Source: Nitricoxidireducens sp046726235 (GTDB lineage: Bacteria > Pseudomonadota > Gammaproteobacteria > Burkholderiales > Rhodocyclaceae). Taken from it: 64,000 bases of DNA. The notes under the pieces were generated by a model. The model did no database searches. It was not told where the DNA came from and worked only from the letters and a program-made list of their open reading frames with translations. This document shows, in pieces, positions 52,036-60,930 of this stretch. The DNA lies in NCBI GenBank assembly GCA_046726235.1, contig JBKPAD010000001.1:372001-436000 (forward strand). The letters run 5' to 3'. How positions within the stretch are numbered: the stretch's first letter is position 1; every line of letters starts with the position of its first letter. Position numbers and translations under genes: made by a program.

Positions 52036-53886
52036 TCAGCCGCCGAGGCGGGAAAGGTCGCGCACCGCGCCCTTGTCGGCGGAAGTCGCCATCGCGGCAT
52101 AGGCGCGCAACGAGGCGGAGACTTCGCGCTGGCGGTCGGCCGGCTTCCAGGCCTTGTCGCCCTTCGCCTCCATGGCCTTGCGGCGGCGCGCCAGTTCGAC
52201 GTCGCTGACGGCGAGGTGGATGCGGCGGTTCGGGATGTCGATCTCGATCGCGTCGCCTTCCTGTACCAGGCCAATGGCGCCGCCCTCGGCCGCCTCGGGC
52301 GAGGCATGGCCGATCGACAGGCCGGAGGTGCCGCCGGAGAAGCGCCCGTCGGTGAGCAGCGCGCACTCCTTGCCGAGGCCCTTCGACTTGAGGTACGAGG
52401 TCGGATAGAGCATTTCCTGCATGCCGGGGCCGCCGCGCGGACCCTCGTAGCGAATGACGACGACGTCGCCGGCGACGATCTGGTCGGCGAGGATCTTCTC
52501 GACCGCCTCCTCCTGCGATTCGCAGACGCGCGCGCGGCCGGCGAATTTGAGGATGCTGTCGTCGACGCCCGCCGTCTTGACGATGCAGCCGCGCTCGGCG
52601 ATGTTGCCGAACAGCACGGCCAACCCGCCGTCCTGCGAGTAGGCGTGGGCGCGGTCGCGGATGCAGCCTTCCTGGCGATCGAGGTCGAGCAGCGGATAGC
52701 GCTTCGCCTGCGAGAACGCGGTCTGCGTCGGCACGCCGCCGGGCGCGGCGCGGTAGAAGCGATGCACCGCCTTGTCGGCGTTGTTCTTCACGTCGCAGCA
52801 TTCGAGCTGCTCGCCGAGCGACGGATAGAGCACGGTCGGGCAGTTGCGATTCAGCAGGCCGGCGCGGTCGAGTTCGCCGAGGATCGCCATGATGCCGCCG
52901 GCGCGATGCACGTCCTCCATGTGGTACTTCTGCGTCGCCGGCGCCACCTTGGCGAGGCAGGGCACCTTGCGCGAGAGGCGGTCGATGTCGGTCATCGTGA
53001 AATCGACGCCGGCTTCCTGCGCCGCCGCCAGCAGGTGCAGCACGGTGTTGGTCGAGCCGCCCATCGAGATGTCGAGCGACATCGCGTTCTCGAAGGCGCC
53101 GAACGAGGCGATCGAGCGCGGCAGCGCGCTGGCATCGTCGTTCTCGTACCAGCGCTTGCACAGTTCCACGATCAGGCTGCCGGCCTTGAGGAACAGCGTT
53201 TCGCGGTCGGCGTGCGTCGCCAGCATCGAGCCGTTGCCGGGGAGGCTGAGGCCCAGCGCCTCGGTCAGGCAGTTCATCGAGTTGGCGGTGAACATGCCTG
53301 AGCACGAGCCGCAGGTCGGGCAGGCCGAGCGTTCCATGGCCGCCACTTCCTTGTCGGTGTTGTGGCTGTCGGCCGCCTCGATCATGGCGTCGATCAGGTC
53401 GACGGCGCGCGTTTCGCCGTGCCACTTGACCTTGCCGGCTTCCATCGGGCCGCCGGAAACGAACACGGCGGGGATGTTCAGGCGCAGCGCCGCCATCAGC
53501 ATGCCCGGCGTGATCTTGTCGCAGTTGGAGATGCAGACCATCGCGTCGGCCGTGTGTGCGTTGCACATGTACTCGACCGAGTCGGCGATCAGGTCGCGCG
53601 AGGGCAGGCTGTAAAGCATGCCGCCGTGGCCCATGGCGATGCCGTCGTCGATGGCGATGGTGTTGAATTCCTTGGCGATGCCGCCGGCCGCCTCGATCTG
53701 GCGCGCGACCAGCTGGCCCATGTCCTTCAGGTGCACGTGGCCCGGCACGAATTGCGTGAACGAATTGACGACGGCGATGATCGGCTTGCCGAAGTCGGCG
53801 TCCTTCATGCCCGTGGCGCGCCAAAGCGCGCGCGCGCCGGCCATGTTGCGGCCGTGGGTCGAGGTGCGGGAACGGTATTGGGGCAT
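52036..53886 (-). CDS. ilvD: Dihydroxy-acid dehydratase
   Basis: A 616-residue enzyme of valine, isoleucine and pantothenate synthesis, removing water from 2,3-dihydroxy acids. Cluster cysteines are in CISNCDKITPGM and CPTCGSCSGMFTAN. The start at 53886 with ggag ribosome site gives exactly the E. coli length; a TAGAAT hexamer on the minus strand at 53928-53933 could be the -10. Confidence 0.97.
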   Translation of the reverse strand: MPQYRSRTSTHGRNMAGARALWRATGMKDADFGKPIIAVVNSFTQFVPGHVHLKDMGQLVARQIEAAGGIAKEFNTIAIDDGIAMGHGGMLYSLPSRDLIADSVEYMCNAHTADAMVCISNCDKITPGMLMAALRLNIPAVFVSGGPMEAGKVKWHGETRAVDLIDAMIEAADSHNTDKEVAAMERSACPTCGSCSGMFTANSMNCLTEALGLSLPGNGSMLATHADRETLFLKAGSLIVELCKRWYENDDASALPRSIASFGAFENAMSLDISMGGSTNTVLHLLAAAQEAGVDFTMTDIDRLSRKVPCLAKVAPATQKYHMEDVHRAGGIMAILGELDRAGLLNRNCPTVLYPSLGEQLECCDVKNNADKAVHRFYRAAPGGVPTQTAFSQAKRYPLLDLDRQEGCIRDRAHAYSQDGGLAVLFGNIAERGCIVKTAGVDDSILKFAGRARVCESQEEAVEKILADQIVAGDVVVIRYEGPRGGPGMQEMLYPTSYLKSKGLGKECALLTDGRFSGGTSGLSIGHASPEAAEGGAIGLVQEGDAIEIDIPNRRIHLAVSDVELARRRKAMEAKGDKAWKPADRQREVSASLRAYAAMATSADKGAVRDLSRLGG

Positions 53887-54186
53887 GGCGGATCTCCTGC
53901 GGGCGGTGCCTTTTCGTGAGGGGTGTGATTCTACTCGCTGGTTCGGCCGGCCCCCGCAGGTCCGGGGCAGCGCCGTTGCCTCATGCGCTCCCGCCCCTTC
54001 GGGGTTCCCGCGTCGTCGACGCGCCGGCCGGCCGGTCGCGAACTCGCTGCGCTCGAACAGCGCGACCGGACTTCCCCGTCCGGCACGCCGCCGCCGCGGC
54101 GGTCGCAAAATCGGCAACGTCGCCGCCCCGGACCTGCTCGAGGGGTGAGGCTCCATGCCGCAACTGTGCCGGGCTAAAATGAGCAC
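53887..54186. other. Intergenic region between ilvD and the TcmP island, with repeated palindromes
   Basis: Three hundred bases without a gene. The left 60 bases hold the ilvD leader and a candidate -10. From about 53940 to 54150 the sequence is very GC-rich and made of nested inverted repeats. The right end carries the start of the three-Cys-motif gene. Confidence 0.7.
54032..54083. repeat. Palindromic (REP-like) element at the left edge of the TcmP island
   Basis: Two adjoining inverted repeats: ccggtcgcg (54032-54040) with cgcgaccgg (54061-54069) around a 20-base loop, and ccggac with gtccgg (54066-54083). They resemble extragenic palindromes dispersed in GC-rich betaproteobacterial genomes; only one copy is visible here. 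Confidence 0.5.
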
Positions 54187-54930
54187 ATGGCTGAATCCAA
54201 GATCGAATGGACTGAGCAGACGTGGAACCCGACAACAGGCTGCACGAAGGTCTCACCGGGCTGCAAGAATTGCTACGCCGAGGTAATGGCAGCGCGACTC
54301 AAGTCGATGGGTGCGGCCGGCTACGAGCATGGTTTCTCATTGGCGCTTCACCCCGAACGACTCGCGCATCCGCTGAAGCGGAAGAAGCCGACGATATGGT
54401 TCGTCAACTCAATGTCGGATCTGTTCCATGAAGACATTTCGGATACGTTTCTCGACCAAGTGTTCGAGACGATTCGCGCGACTCCGCAGCACACCTACCA
54501 AGTCCTGACGAAACGCGCTGATCGCCTCCCCGAATACTTCGCAAACCGGAAGTGCCCTCGCAATGTCTGGCTCGGAGTGTCGGTAGAGGATCGTAGCTAC
54601 GGAGTTCCCCGTATCGCATGCTTGCGCCAAGTAGATGCGCGTGTGCGTTTCCTGTCGGTGGAGCCACTGCTGCAGGACATTGGGGCGCTAGACCTTACTG
54701 GCATCCACTGGGTGATTGTCGGTGGCGAATCAGGCCCAAAAGCTAGGCCCATGAAATCCGAATGGGTCGACGGCGTGCGGAGCCAGTGCGATGCCCAAGG
54801 GTCCGCATTTTTCTTCAAGCAATGGGGTGGATGGGGCGCCGATGGCGTGAAGCGACACAAAAAGGCAAACGGACGCCTACTTCACGGGCGCACGTGGGAC
54901 GCGTTGCCCCTTCAATCCTTCATTAGATAG
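54187..54930 (+). CDS. Three-Cys-motif protein, DUF5131 / phage Gp37-Gp68 family
   Basis: A 247-residue protein. Near the N-terminus C19-X6-C26-X2-C29 (NPTTGCTKVSPGCKNCYAE) is reminiscent of, but distinct from, the radical-SAM CX3CX2C motif. Further conserved segments are WFVNSMSDLFHEDI, YQVLTKRADRL, NVWLGVSVED, RFLSVEPLL, WVIVGGESG and FFFKQWGG. The family occurs in phages, islands and chromosomes. GC is clearly below the neighbours. The last 19 bases overlap the convergent tcmP gene, its usual partner. Biochemical function unknown; a radical-SAM-like enzyme is one possibility. Confidence 0.88.
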   Translation: MAESKIEWTEQTWNPTTGCTKVSPGCKNCYAEVMAARLKSMGAAGYEHGFSLALHPERLAHPLKRKKPTIWFVNSMSDLFHEDISDTFLDQVFETIRATPQHTYQVLTKRADRLPEYFANRKCPRNVWLGVSVEDRSYGVPRIACLRQVDARVRFLSVEPLLQDIGALDLTGIHWVIVGGESGPKARPMKSEWVDGVRSQCDAQGSAFFFKQWGGWGADGVKRHKKANGRLLHGRTWDALPLQSFIR

Positions 54931-55823
54931 TCGGCGATGTTAACCGCCGTAGGAGCGCCTTTGGGATTGGCTGCTGCAAAGAACAGCCAAAACATTGGAT
55001 TGCCTTTCGAGTTGCGCAACACCTTGCTGTGTGGTGCTACAGCAGCAAACCACCCCCGGAGACGTTCTCTGTAGCGCTCGCCAATAATCTCGAAGTCGGT
55101 CTGTTTCTTGGCACTCGCCGGGAGTTCGGGGAAGAGATCCCCGTCAAGAGGGGTTCGGTAGAAGTCCTTTTTCCAATCTGTGTCACCAAACACCCGTGTC
55201 AGCTTGTCAGCGAACTGCTTGGGCGGAAGTCCGCCACTGGTTAAGAGCCGGTTAACTCCCATCCCGAGTGGGAAAAGCAGCCACACGTCGATCGCTTCTG
55301 TCATGCCGATTATTCGCAACAGATTTCCCTCGACGTTCATTCCGTAGGGATCGATGAATGCGACGGCACGCCAGTGCTTCCAGTTCTTGTGCGTGACACA
55401 TATTTCGCGCAGAACATCGCAGCCATCTGCTTTCAATACGCGGCAGCGGCTCTTTAAGGCTGGGAAGTCCTCTTCGATCATCCTGCTCAGTTCAGCAGCG
55501 CGGTCGGCGTTTTTCTCAACGAAGACATACTGATCAAAGGGAGACGCTAGATCCAAGGCAATCCGCGCGCTACCACGGCGATAGTCGTCCGGTATCTCTA
55601 CGTCGAACTCATGGTCGGGGAATAGGTCATGCTGCAGATCGTTCCTGGCGGGTACCGGGTTCTTTCGACTCCCGGTCCCGGCGAAGGCATCGATGTAGAG
55701 AGTCTTGAAGTGCTGTGCCTTTGGATTGCTCGTAAAGATTTTTCGCCAAGCAATTAGGTAACGACCGAGCGCATCTAGCTTGTGCTCTGTCCAACTATCG
55801 TGGCCGAAGCAGTGTTCTGTCAC
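54912..55823 (-). CDS. tcmP: Three-Cys-motif partner protein TcmP
   Basis: A 303-residue protein of the TcmP family, encoded next to DUF5131 proteins. It looks like a Rossmann methyltransferase: motif I YIDAFAGTGS (residues 43-52), acidic motif II FVEKN (101-105), KADGCDVL (131-138) and a DPYG motif in AFIDPYGM (155-162) resembling the DPPY of nucleic-acid amino-methyltransferases. GC near 50% in a hand-counted line (55501-55560) marks it as foreign compared with lgt and ilvD. It is convergent with and overlaps the DUF5131 gene by 19 bases. Its role is unknown; modification or defence is conjecture. Confidence 0.88.
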   Translation of the reverse strand: MTEHCFGHDSWTEHKLDALGRYLIAWRKIFTSNPKAQHFKTLYIDAFAGTGSRKNPVPARNDLQHDLFPDHEFDVEIPDDYRRGSARIALDLASPFDQYVFVEKNADRAAELSRMIEEDFPALKSRCRVLKADGCDVLREICVTHKNWKHWRAVAFIDPYGMNVEGNLLRIIGMTEAIDVWLLFPLGMGVNRLLTSGGLPPKQFADKLTRVFGDTDWKKDFYRTPLDGDLFPELPASAKKQTDFEIIGERYRERLRGWFAAVAPHSKVLRNSKGNPMFWLFFAAANPKGAPTAVNIADYLMKD

Positions 55824-55933
55824 GATGTAAATGCGGGCGTCAGCATAATGCCGCCAGTATATCTGAGTGAGGTGGTGGTCGAGTGAAGTCGCCTGAGCGA
55901 CGCACGGGTCCGCCGACTAGAATACGCGGCACC

Positions 55934-56716
55934 ATGCTGATCCACCCCCAGTTCGACCCCGTCGCGATCCAGCTCGGCCCGCTGGCCGTGCGCTGGTATG
56001 GGCTGATGTACCTCGCGGGCTTCGTGGCCTTCCTGCTGCTGGGCAGGCGGCGGGCGGCGGCGCAGCCGTGGCACGGGATTTCGGCGGAGGACATCGATGA
56101 CCTGCTGACCTGGGGGGTGATTGGGGTCATCGTCGGCGGTCGGCTGGGGCAGGTGTTGTTTTACGAGCCGGCTTACTACGCTTCGCATCCGCTCGAGGTC
56201 CTCGCGGTCTGGAAGGGCGGCATGAGTTTTCATGGCGGCTTCCTCGGCGTGCTGGCGGCGATGGCGCTGTGGGGGCGGCGGCACGGCAAGACGTTTTTCG
56301 AGGTCACGGATTTCATTGCGCCGCTGGTGCCGCTGGGGCTGATGGCGGGGCGCATCGGCAACTTCATCAACGGCGAGTTGTGGGGGCGCGTGGCCGATGC
56401 GTCGTTGCCGTGGGCGATGGTGTTTCCGTACGTCGATCCGCTGCCGCGGCATCCGTCGCCGCTGTATCAGGCGGCCGGCGAGGGGCTGCTGCTGTTCGTG
56501 CTGCTGTGGTGGTTTTCTTCGCGTGAGCGGCCGCGCGGTGCGGTGTCGGGGATGTTCCTGATCGGTTATGGCGTGCTGCGTTCGGCGGCGGAGTTCTTCC
56601 GTGAGCCGGACGCCGGTGTCTTCGGTTTGTCGTACACGGTCAGCATGGGTCAGTGGTTGAGCCTGCCGATGATTGCGGTCGGCATCTATTTGTTAGCCAG
56701 AGGGAAAAAACAATGA
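55934..56716 (+). CDS. lgt: Prolipoprotein diacylglyceryl transferase
   Basis: A 260-residue inner-membrane enzyme transferring diacylglycerol to the lipobox Cys of prolipoproteins. Conserved segments include HPQFDPVAIQLGPLAVRWYG, SFHGGFLG with the essential His, and the signature GRIGNFINGELWG. The start at 55934 gives the standard N-terminus; TAGAAT at 55918-55923 could be its -10. It overlaps the next gene by four bases. Confidence 0.97.
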   Translation: MLIHPQFDPVAIQLGPLAVRWYGLMYLAGFVAFLLLGRRRAAAQPWHGISAEDIDDLLTWGVIGVIVGGRLGQVLFYEPAYYASHPLEVLAVWKGGMSFHGGFLGVLAAMALWGRRHGKTFFEVTDFIAPLVPLGLMAGRIGNFINGELWGRVADASLPWAMVFPYVDPLPRHPSPLYQAAGEGLLLFVLLWWFSSRERPRGAVSGMFLIGYGVLRSAAEFFREPDAGVFGLSYTVSMGQWLSLPMIAVGIYLLARGKKQ

Positions 56717-57189
56717 CCAAGCCTTTCAAGGTTCTCGGCATCCAGCAGATCGCCATCGGCGGTCCCGACAAGGCGCGGCTGCGCAAGCTGTGGGTCGACA
56801 TGTTCGGCCTCGAGGTGACGGGCAATTTCGTCAGCGAGCGCGAGAACGTCGATGAGGACATCTGCGCCATGGGCAGCGGTCCGTTCAAGGTCGAGGTCGA
56901 CCTGATGCAGCCGCTCGATGCGGAGAAGAAGCCGGCCGTGCATGCGACGCCGCTGAATCACGTCGGCCTCTGGATCGACGACCTGCCGAAGGCCGTGGAG
57001 TGGCTGACGGCGCAGGGCGTACGCTTCGCGCCCGGCGGCATCCGCAAGGGGGCGGCGGGCTTCGACATCTGCTTCCTGCATCCGAAGGCGAGCGACGAGT
57101 TTCCGATCGGTGGCGAAGGCGTGCTGGTCGAGCTGGTGCAGGCGCCGCCGGAGGTGGTCGACGCGTTCGCGCGCCTGGCCGCGGGTTAG
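56713..57189 (+). CDS. VOC (glyoxalase) family protein
   Basis: A 158-residue protein with the two-module vicinal-oxygen-chelate fold: IQQIAIGGPDKARLRKLWVD, LNHVGLWIDDLPKAVEWL and GEGVLVELVQAPPEV, giving metal-ligand His and Glu positions. It resembles lactoylglutathione lyase and methylmalonyl-CoA epimerase members; the substrate cannot be set from sequence. The start overlaps the lgt stop (ATGA). Confidence 0.85.
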   Translation: MTKPFKVLGIQQIAIGGPDKARLRKLWVDMFGLEVTGNFVSERENVDEDICAMGSGPFKVEVDLMQPLDAEKKPAVHATPLNHVGLWIDDLPKAVEWLTAQGVRFAPGGIRKGAAGFDICFLHPKASDEFPIGGEGVLVELVQAPPEVVDAFARLAAG

Positions 57190-57196
57190 GCGGGCA

Positions 57197-59608
57197 TCAG
57201 GCGGCGCTTGCCGCGGGCGCGTTGCGCGAACGCAGCAGCGCCTCGAAGTCGGCGGCGGGCATCGGCCGCGCGTAGAGGAAGCCCTGCACGTAGTCGCAGC
57301 CGGCGGCGCGCAGGTAGTCGCGCTGGGCTTCGGTCTCGACGCCCTCGGCGACGACCTTCAGGCCGAGCTTGTGCGACATGACGATGATGGCTTCGGCCAG
57401 CGCGCGGTCGTCGGAGTCGGAGTCGATGTCCTTGACGAAGCTGCGATCGATTTTCAGGAAGTCGATGTCGAAGCGCTGCAGGTAGGAGAGCGAGGAGTAG
57501 CCGGTGCCGAAGTCATCGATGGCGATCGAGACGCCGGCGGCGCGGAAGCGCTTGAGCTTCGCCGGCACGTCCTCGTGCGACTCCATCAGCAGGCCCTCGG
57601 TGATCTCGATCACCAGGCACTCCGGCGGCAGCTGTTTGGCGGCGATGTAGTCGAGCCATGCCTGCTGGCTGTTGCCGCCCATGAACTGCCGCGGCGACTT
57701 GTTGACCGTCACCTGCAGCGGCAGCAGGCCGGCGCGGTTCCAGCCGTCGACGCGGTCGACGACGTCGCGGAACACCCAGTCGCCGATCTCCTGGATCAGG
57801 CCGACTTCCTCGGCCAGCGGGATGAACACCGACGGGCTGACCATGCCGCGCTGCGGGTGGTTCCAGCGCAGCAGCGCCTCGGCCTTCTCGATGCGGCCGC
57901 TTGCCAGCTCGACGATCGGCTGGTAGTACACCTCGAACTGGTTCTCCGCCAGCGCGTGCCGCAGGTCGCGCAGCAGGCTCTGGCGCACCTGCGCCGCCTG
58001 CTGCATCTCGGGCGTGAACCACGAGACGCCGCCGCGGCCCTGCTTCTTGGCGACGTACATCGCCTCCTCGGCGTTCTTCAGCAGCGTCTCCATGTCTTCG
58101 GCATCGTTGGGAAACAGCGTGATGCCGACGCAGGCCGACACGTAGGCCGATTCGGTCCCGACCTCGAGCGGCTGCCCGAGCTTCAGCAGGATCTCCTGCG
58201 CCACGCGCTCGGCGACGCCGGGATCGTTCACGCGCGCCAGCGTCGCCGCGAAGCCGTCGCCCGAGGTGCGCGCGACGGTGTCCGACTCGCGCAGGCAGGA
58301 GGCGATGCGCTGCGCGATCTCGACCAGCAGCTGGTCGCCGGCGGCGTGGCCGAAGGCGTCGTTGACCTCCTTGAAGCGGTCGAGGTCGATCGACAGCAGC
58401 GCGACCGGCAGCTTGAGGCGCTGTGCCTGGCGCAGCTCCTGCGTCAGGCGGTCGCGGAACAGGCGGCGGTTCGGCAAGCCGGTGAGCAGGTCGTAGTTGG
58501 CCTGCTGCCAGATGGTTTCCTCGGCCTTCTTCATCTCCGTGATGTCGGAGAAGAGGCTGACGCGGCGATGCACCTGGCCCTCGTCGTCGTAGATCGTGTT
58601 GATCGTCAGCCACTCGGCGAACTCCTCGCCGTTCTTGCGCTTGTTCCAGATCTCGCCCTGCCACTGGCCGGTGTCGGTCAGCGCCTGCCACATGTCGCGA
58701 TAGAAGGACTTGGAGTTGCGCGTCGAGCCGAGGATTTTCGGATCCTTGCCGAGCGTCTCTTCGGGCGTGTATCCCGTCAGCTGGGTGAACGCCGGGTTGA
58801 TGGCGACGATGCGGTTGCCGCCGTCGGTGATGAACATCGCCTCGGCGCTCGACTTGTAGACGAGCGACGCCATCTGCAACTCCTCGTCCTGCATCTGCAG
58901 GCGCTTCGAGGTCTTGTTGAGCGCGTCGATGACGGCATCGAGCTCCTGCGAGCCGGGGTCGATGCGAAGCTGCGCGCCGTGGCGCACCGAAAGCTGCTCC
59001 GCGAATGCCGCCGCCCGGCGCAACGCGCGCAGCGGCCGGCGCAGCAGGTAGTAGAAAAGGATGGCGTAGAGCGCGATGCCGGCGACGGCGACGATGATGG
59101 CATTGCGCCAGATGCGGCGCGACGTCTCGCGCACTTCCGCCAGGCTGTATTCGACGCGTACCCAGCCGAATGGGCGGCCGGCGGCGACGGCGCTCCAGGC
59201 CTCGAGCCGGTCGCCGGCTTCGAGGACGCTGCGCTCGGTGCCCGGCGGCGGCGCGCTCACCTTGGTGCCGGCGAAGGCGGCCGTCTCGTGGACGCCGTCG
59301 CTGGCCGGCTCGACGCGCAGCACCTCGCGGCCCAGCACGTCGACGTAGCCGACGGCGACGACCTGCGGGTTGTGCACCGCCTGGCGCAGCGTCTGCTCGA
59401 GGCCAAAGAGGTCGCCCGCGGCCAGCGCGCCGCTGCCGACGCGCGCGAGGCTCTCGGCCACGGCGAGGCTGCCCTGGTGCGCTGCCCGCGTTTCCTGATG
59501 CGAGAGCCCGTCGGCGATGAAGGTGGCGAATACGGCGATCAGGGCCGTCTGCGCGGCCGTGGCCACCAGCAGGATGCGTGTCGAGAGCTTGCGCGGCAGG
59601 CCCATCAT
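57197..59608 (-). CDS. PAS-GGDEF-EAL c-di-GMP signalling protein with degenerate GGDEF motif
   Basis: An 803-residue membrane protein: helices near residues 10-30 and 168-188 around a periplasmic sensor, then PAS (about 245-365), GGDEF (about 370-530) and EAL (about 545-795). The GGDEF signature is replaced by S449-G-D-G-F453, so cyclase activity is unlikely; the EAL domain keeps AEALLRW, the NKSPRQF variant, ITEGLL, DDFGTGYSSL and EGVE, so phosphodiesterase activity is expected. The start at 59608 overlaps the stop of the PhnD-like gene by four bases, indicating a two-gene sensory unit. Confidence 0.92.
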   Translation of the reverse strand: MMGLPRKLSTRILLVATAAQTALIAVFATFIADGLSHQETRAAHQGSLAVAESLARVGSGALAAGDLFGLEQTLRQAVHNPQVVAVGYVDVLGREVLRVEPASDGVHETAAFAGTKVSAPPPGTERSVLEAGDRLEAWSAVAAGRPFGWVRVEYSLAEVRETSRRIWRNAIIVAVAGIALYAILFYYLLRRPLRALRRAAAFAEQLSVRHGAQLRIDPGSQELDAVIDALNKTSKRLQMQDEELQMASLVYKSSAEAMFITDGGNRIVAINPAFTQLTGYTPEETLGKDPKILGSTRNSKSFYRDMWQALTDTGQWQGEIWNKRKNGEEFAEWLTINTIYDDEGQVHRRVSLFSDITEMKKAEETIWQQANYDLLTGLPNRRLFRDRLTQELRQAQRLKLPVALLSIDLDRFKEVNDAFGHAAGDQLLVEIAQRIASCLRESDTVARTSGDGFAATLARVNDPGVAERVAQEILLKLGQPLEVGTESAYVSACVGITLFPNDAEDMETLLKNAEEAMYVAKKQGRGGVSWFTPEMQQAAQVRQSLLRDLRHALAENQFEVYYQPIVELASGRIEKAEALLRWNHPQRGMVSPSVFIPLAEEVGLIQEIGDWVFRDVVDRVDGWNRAGLLPLQVTVNKSPRQFMGGNSQQAWLDYIAAKQLPPECLVIEITEGLLMESHEDVPAKLKRFRAAGVSIAIDDFGTGYSSLSYLQRFDIDFLKIDRSFVKDIDSDSDDRALAEAIIVMSHKLGLKVVAEGVETEAQRDYLRAAGCDYVQGFLYARPMPAADFEALLRSRNAPAASAA

Positions 59609-60459
59609 TCGCTGCCGAACACCAGGAAGCGATCGAGGTCGAGGGCCTCGAGGGGCGCGTAGTCGCGCTCGTAGTCGGCGCGGACCGGCTCGGGGATCTG
59701 CGCGGCCGCAAACATCTCGCGGTGCTCGGGGCGTGCCGCCAGGCGCAACATGGCGGCGATGATGGCCTCGCGGTCTTTCGCCGCCACGCGCGGATGCGCC
59801 ACGAAGGCGTGCGGCACCAGCGGCGGCGTGCTGTAGATGGGCCGCATCATGCCCTTGATCTCGGCCGGCTCGCGGTCGAGCGAAATGTTGACGCCGCCGC
59901 CCGCCGCCGCGTCGCCGAAGAGGACGTGGCGGTAGACGTTGCTGTGGGTGCCGACGTAGAGCGGCGTGAAGCGGATGTTCTGGCGCGCCAGGTGCGCCCG
60001 GATGTAGAGCGCGGCGGCGAAGGCGTTGGGGGCCGGGAAGGCGATGGTCGCGCCGTCGAGGTCCTGCAGGCTCTTGATCGGGCCGTCCTTGCGCACCAGA
60101 AGTTGGCCGACGAGGCGGGTCTTGCCGTTGCGCAGCAGCGGCGCGTAGCCCTGCAGCTTGCGTCCCGGCAGCACCATGTAGGGATTGGCGAAGGCGAAGT
60201 CCGGCAGGCCGCGCAGCAGCAGCGCCTCGAAGCCGGCGATCGAGGGCGGGATGGTCAGCGTCAGGCCGATGCCCGTTTCCCGCGCCACCGCGTCGAGCAG
60301 CGGCAGCCAGCCGCGATGCATGATTTCCGGCGCCAGTTGCGGCGTCACATAGACCGTGTAGTTCAGACGCGCGTCCGGTGCCGCGGGGGCTGCAAACCCG
60401 GGCGCCGCCCATGCCAGCAGCACGGCGGCGAGACGCCTGAATGCCTTTGAAAGGCCCAT
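59605..60459 (-). CDS. PhnD-like phosphate/phosphonate-type periplasmic binding protein
   Basis: A 284-residue secreted protein: signal peptide (residues 1-23) and a type II periplasmic-binding fold as in PhnD (VTPQLAPEIMHRGWLPLLDAV; DFAFANPYM; QDLDGATIAFPAPNAFAA). No transporter genes accompany it; instead it is coupled to the c-di-GMP protein downstream, suggesting it delivers a ligand signal to that protein's periplasmic domain (inference). Confidence 0.85.
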   Translation of the reverse strand: MGLSKAFRRLAAVLLAWAAPGFAAPAAPDARLNYTVYVTPQLAPEIMHRGWLPLLDAVARETGIGLTLTIPPSIAGFEALLLRGLPDFAFANPYMVLPGRKLQGYAPLLRNGKTRLVGQLLVRKDGPIKSLQDLDGATIAFPAPNAFAAALYIRAHLARQNIRFTPLYVGTHSNVYRHVLFGDAAAGGGVNISLDREPAEIKGMMRPIYSTPPLVPHAFVAHPRVAAKDREAIIAAMLRLAARPEHREMFAAAQIPEPVRADYERDYAPLEALDLDRFLVFGSE

Positions 60460-60930
60460 ATTTCCGGATGGATTTTGCGGAAAATCAAGTCTACCGCATT
60501 AAATAAGCATAAAGCCATATAAAGAACCGGCTGGTTTCAGGCGCCGCCGGCATGACCTTGGTAATGCGTTTTGTGTAGCGCAACATGCTTTCGCATGACG
60601 CAACCGCGCGGCTGCTTCGGGCATCAAAAAAATTGCTTGTTGCATTGCGGCGAGCTTTTTATACTTCTGTCCCATCACGAACATGCCAGGGGCGCAACTC
60701 CTCGCATGCCTCATCCAGTCGGGCGCCAAGCCGCCGGACTGCCAGCGGGCCGGACATCTCCGGCCGCGCCGTGAGGGGCCTTCCGGCCCGTGCCCGCAAG
60801 GCGCGTACGGAATGCTCCACCCGAACGAGTCAGCCGGATTCCGTCTGCGGTATTGAGCCGCCGTCGGCGTCCGGCATTGAATCCACAGGCCGGGCGAGGT
60901 CTTTGACCCCGGTGCTTTCGGAAGGCGCGC
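60460..60930 (+). other. Intergenic region upstream of the RnfB-like gene
   Basis: About 470 bases without a supported gene; a short open frame at 60571-60774 has no ribosome site or protein-like composition. The left half (60470-60680) is AT-rich and contains the divergent promoters; the right half is GC-rich leader sequence. Confidence 0.6.
60637..60665 (+). promoter_or_regulatory. Candidate sigma70 promoter of the RnfB-like/oxidoreductase operon
   Basis: TTGTTG (60637-60642), 17-base spacer and TATACT (60660-60665) in an AT-rich patch. This implies a leader of about 260 bases before the ATG at 60931. Confidence 0.5.

Noticed and set aside
57110..59662. Plus-strand open frame of about 850 codons opposite the GGDEF-EAL gene
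   Set aside because: Shadow of the PAS-GGDEF-EAL protein; Val/Arg/Gly-rich translation without motifs.
60571..60774. 67-codon open frame in the spacer before the RnfB-like gene
   Set aside because: No ribosome binding site, atypical composition, and it overlaps the candidate promoter.
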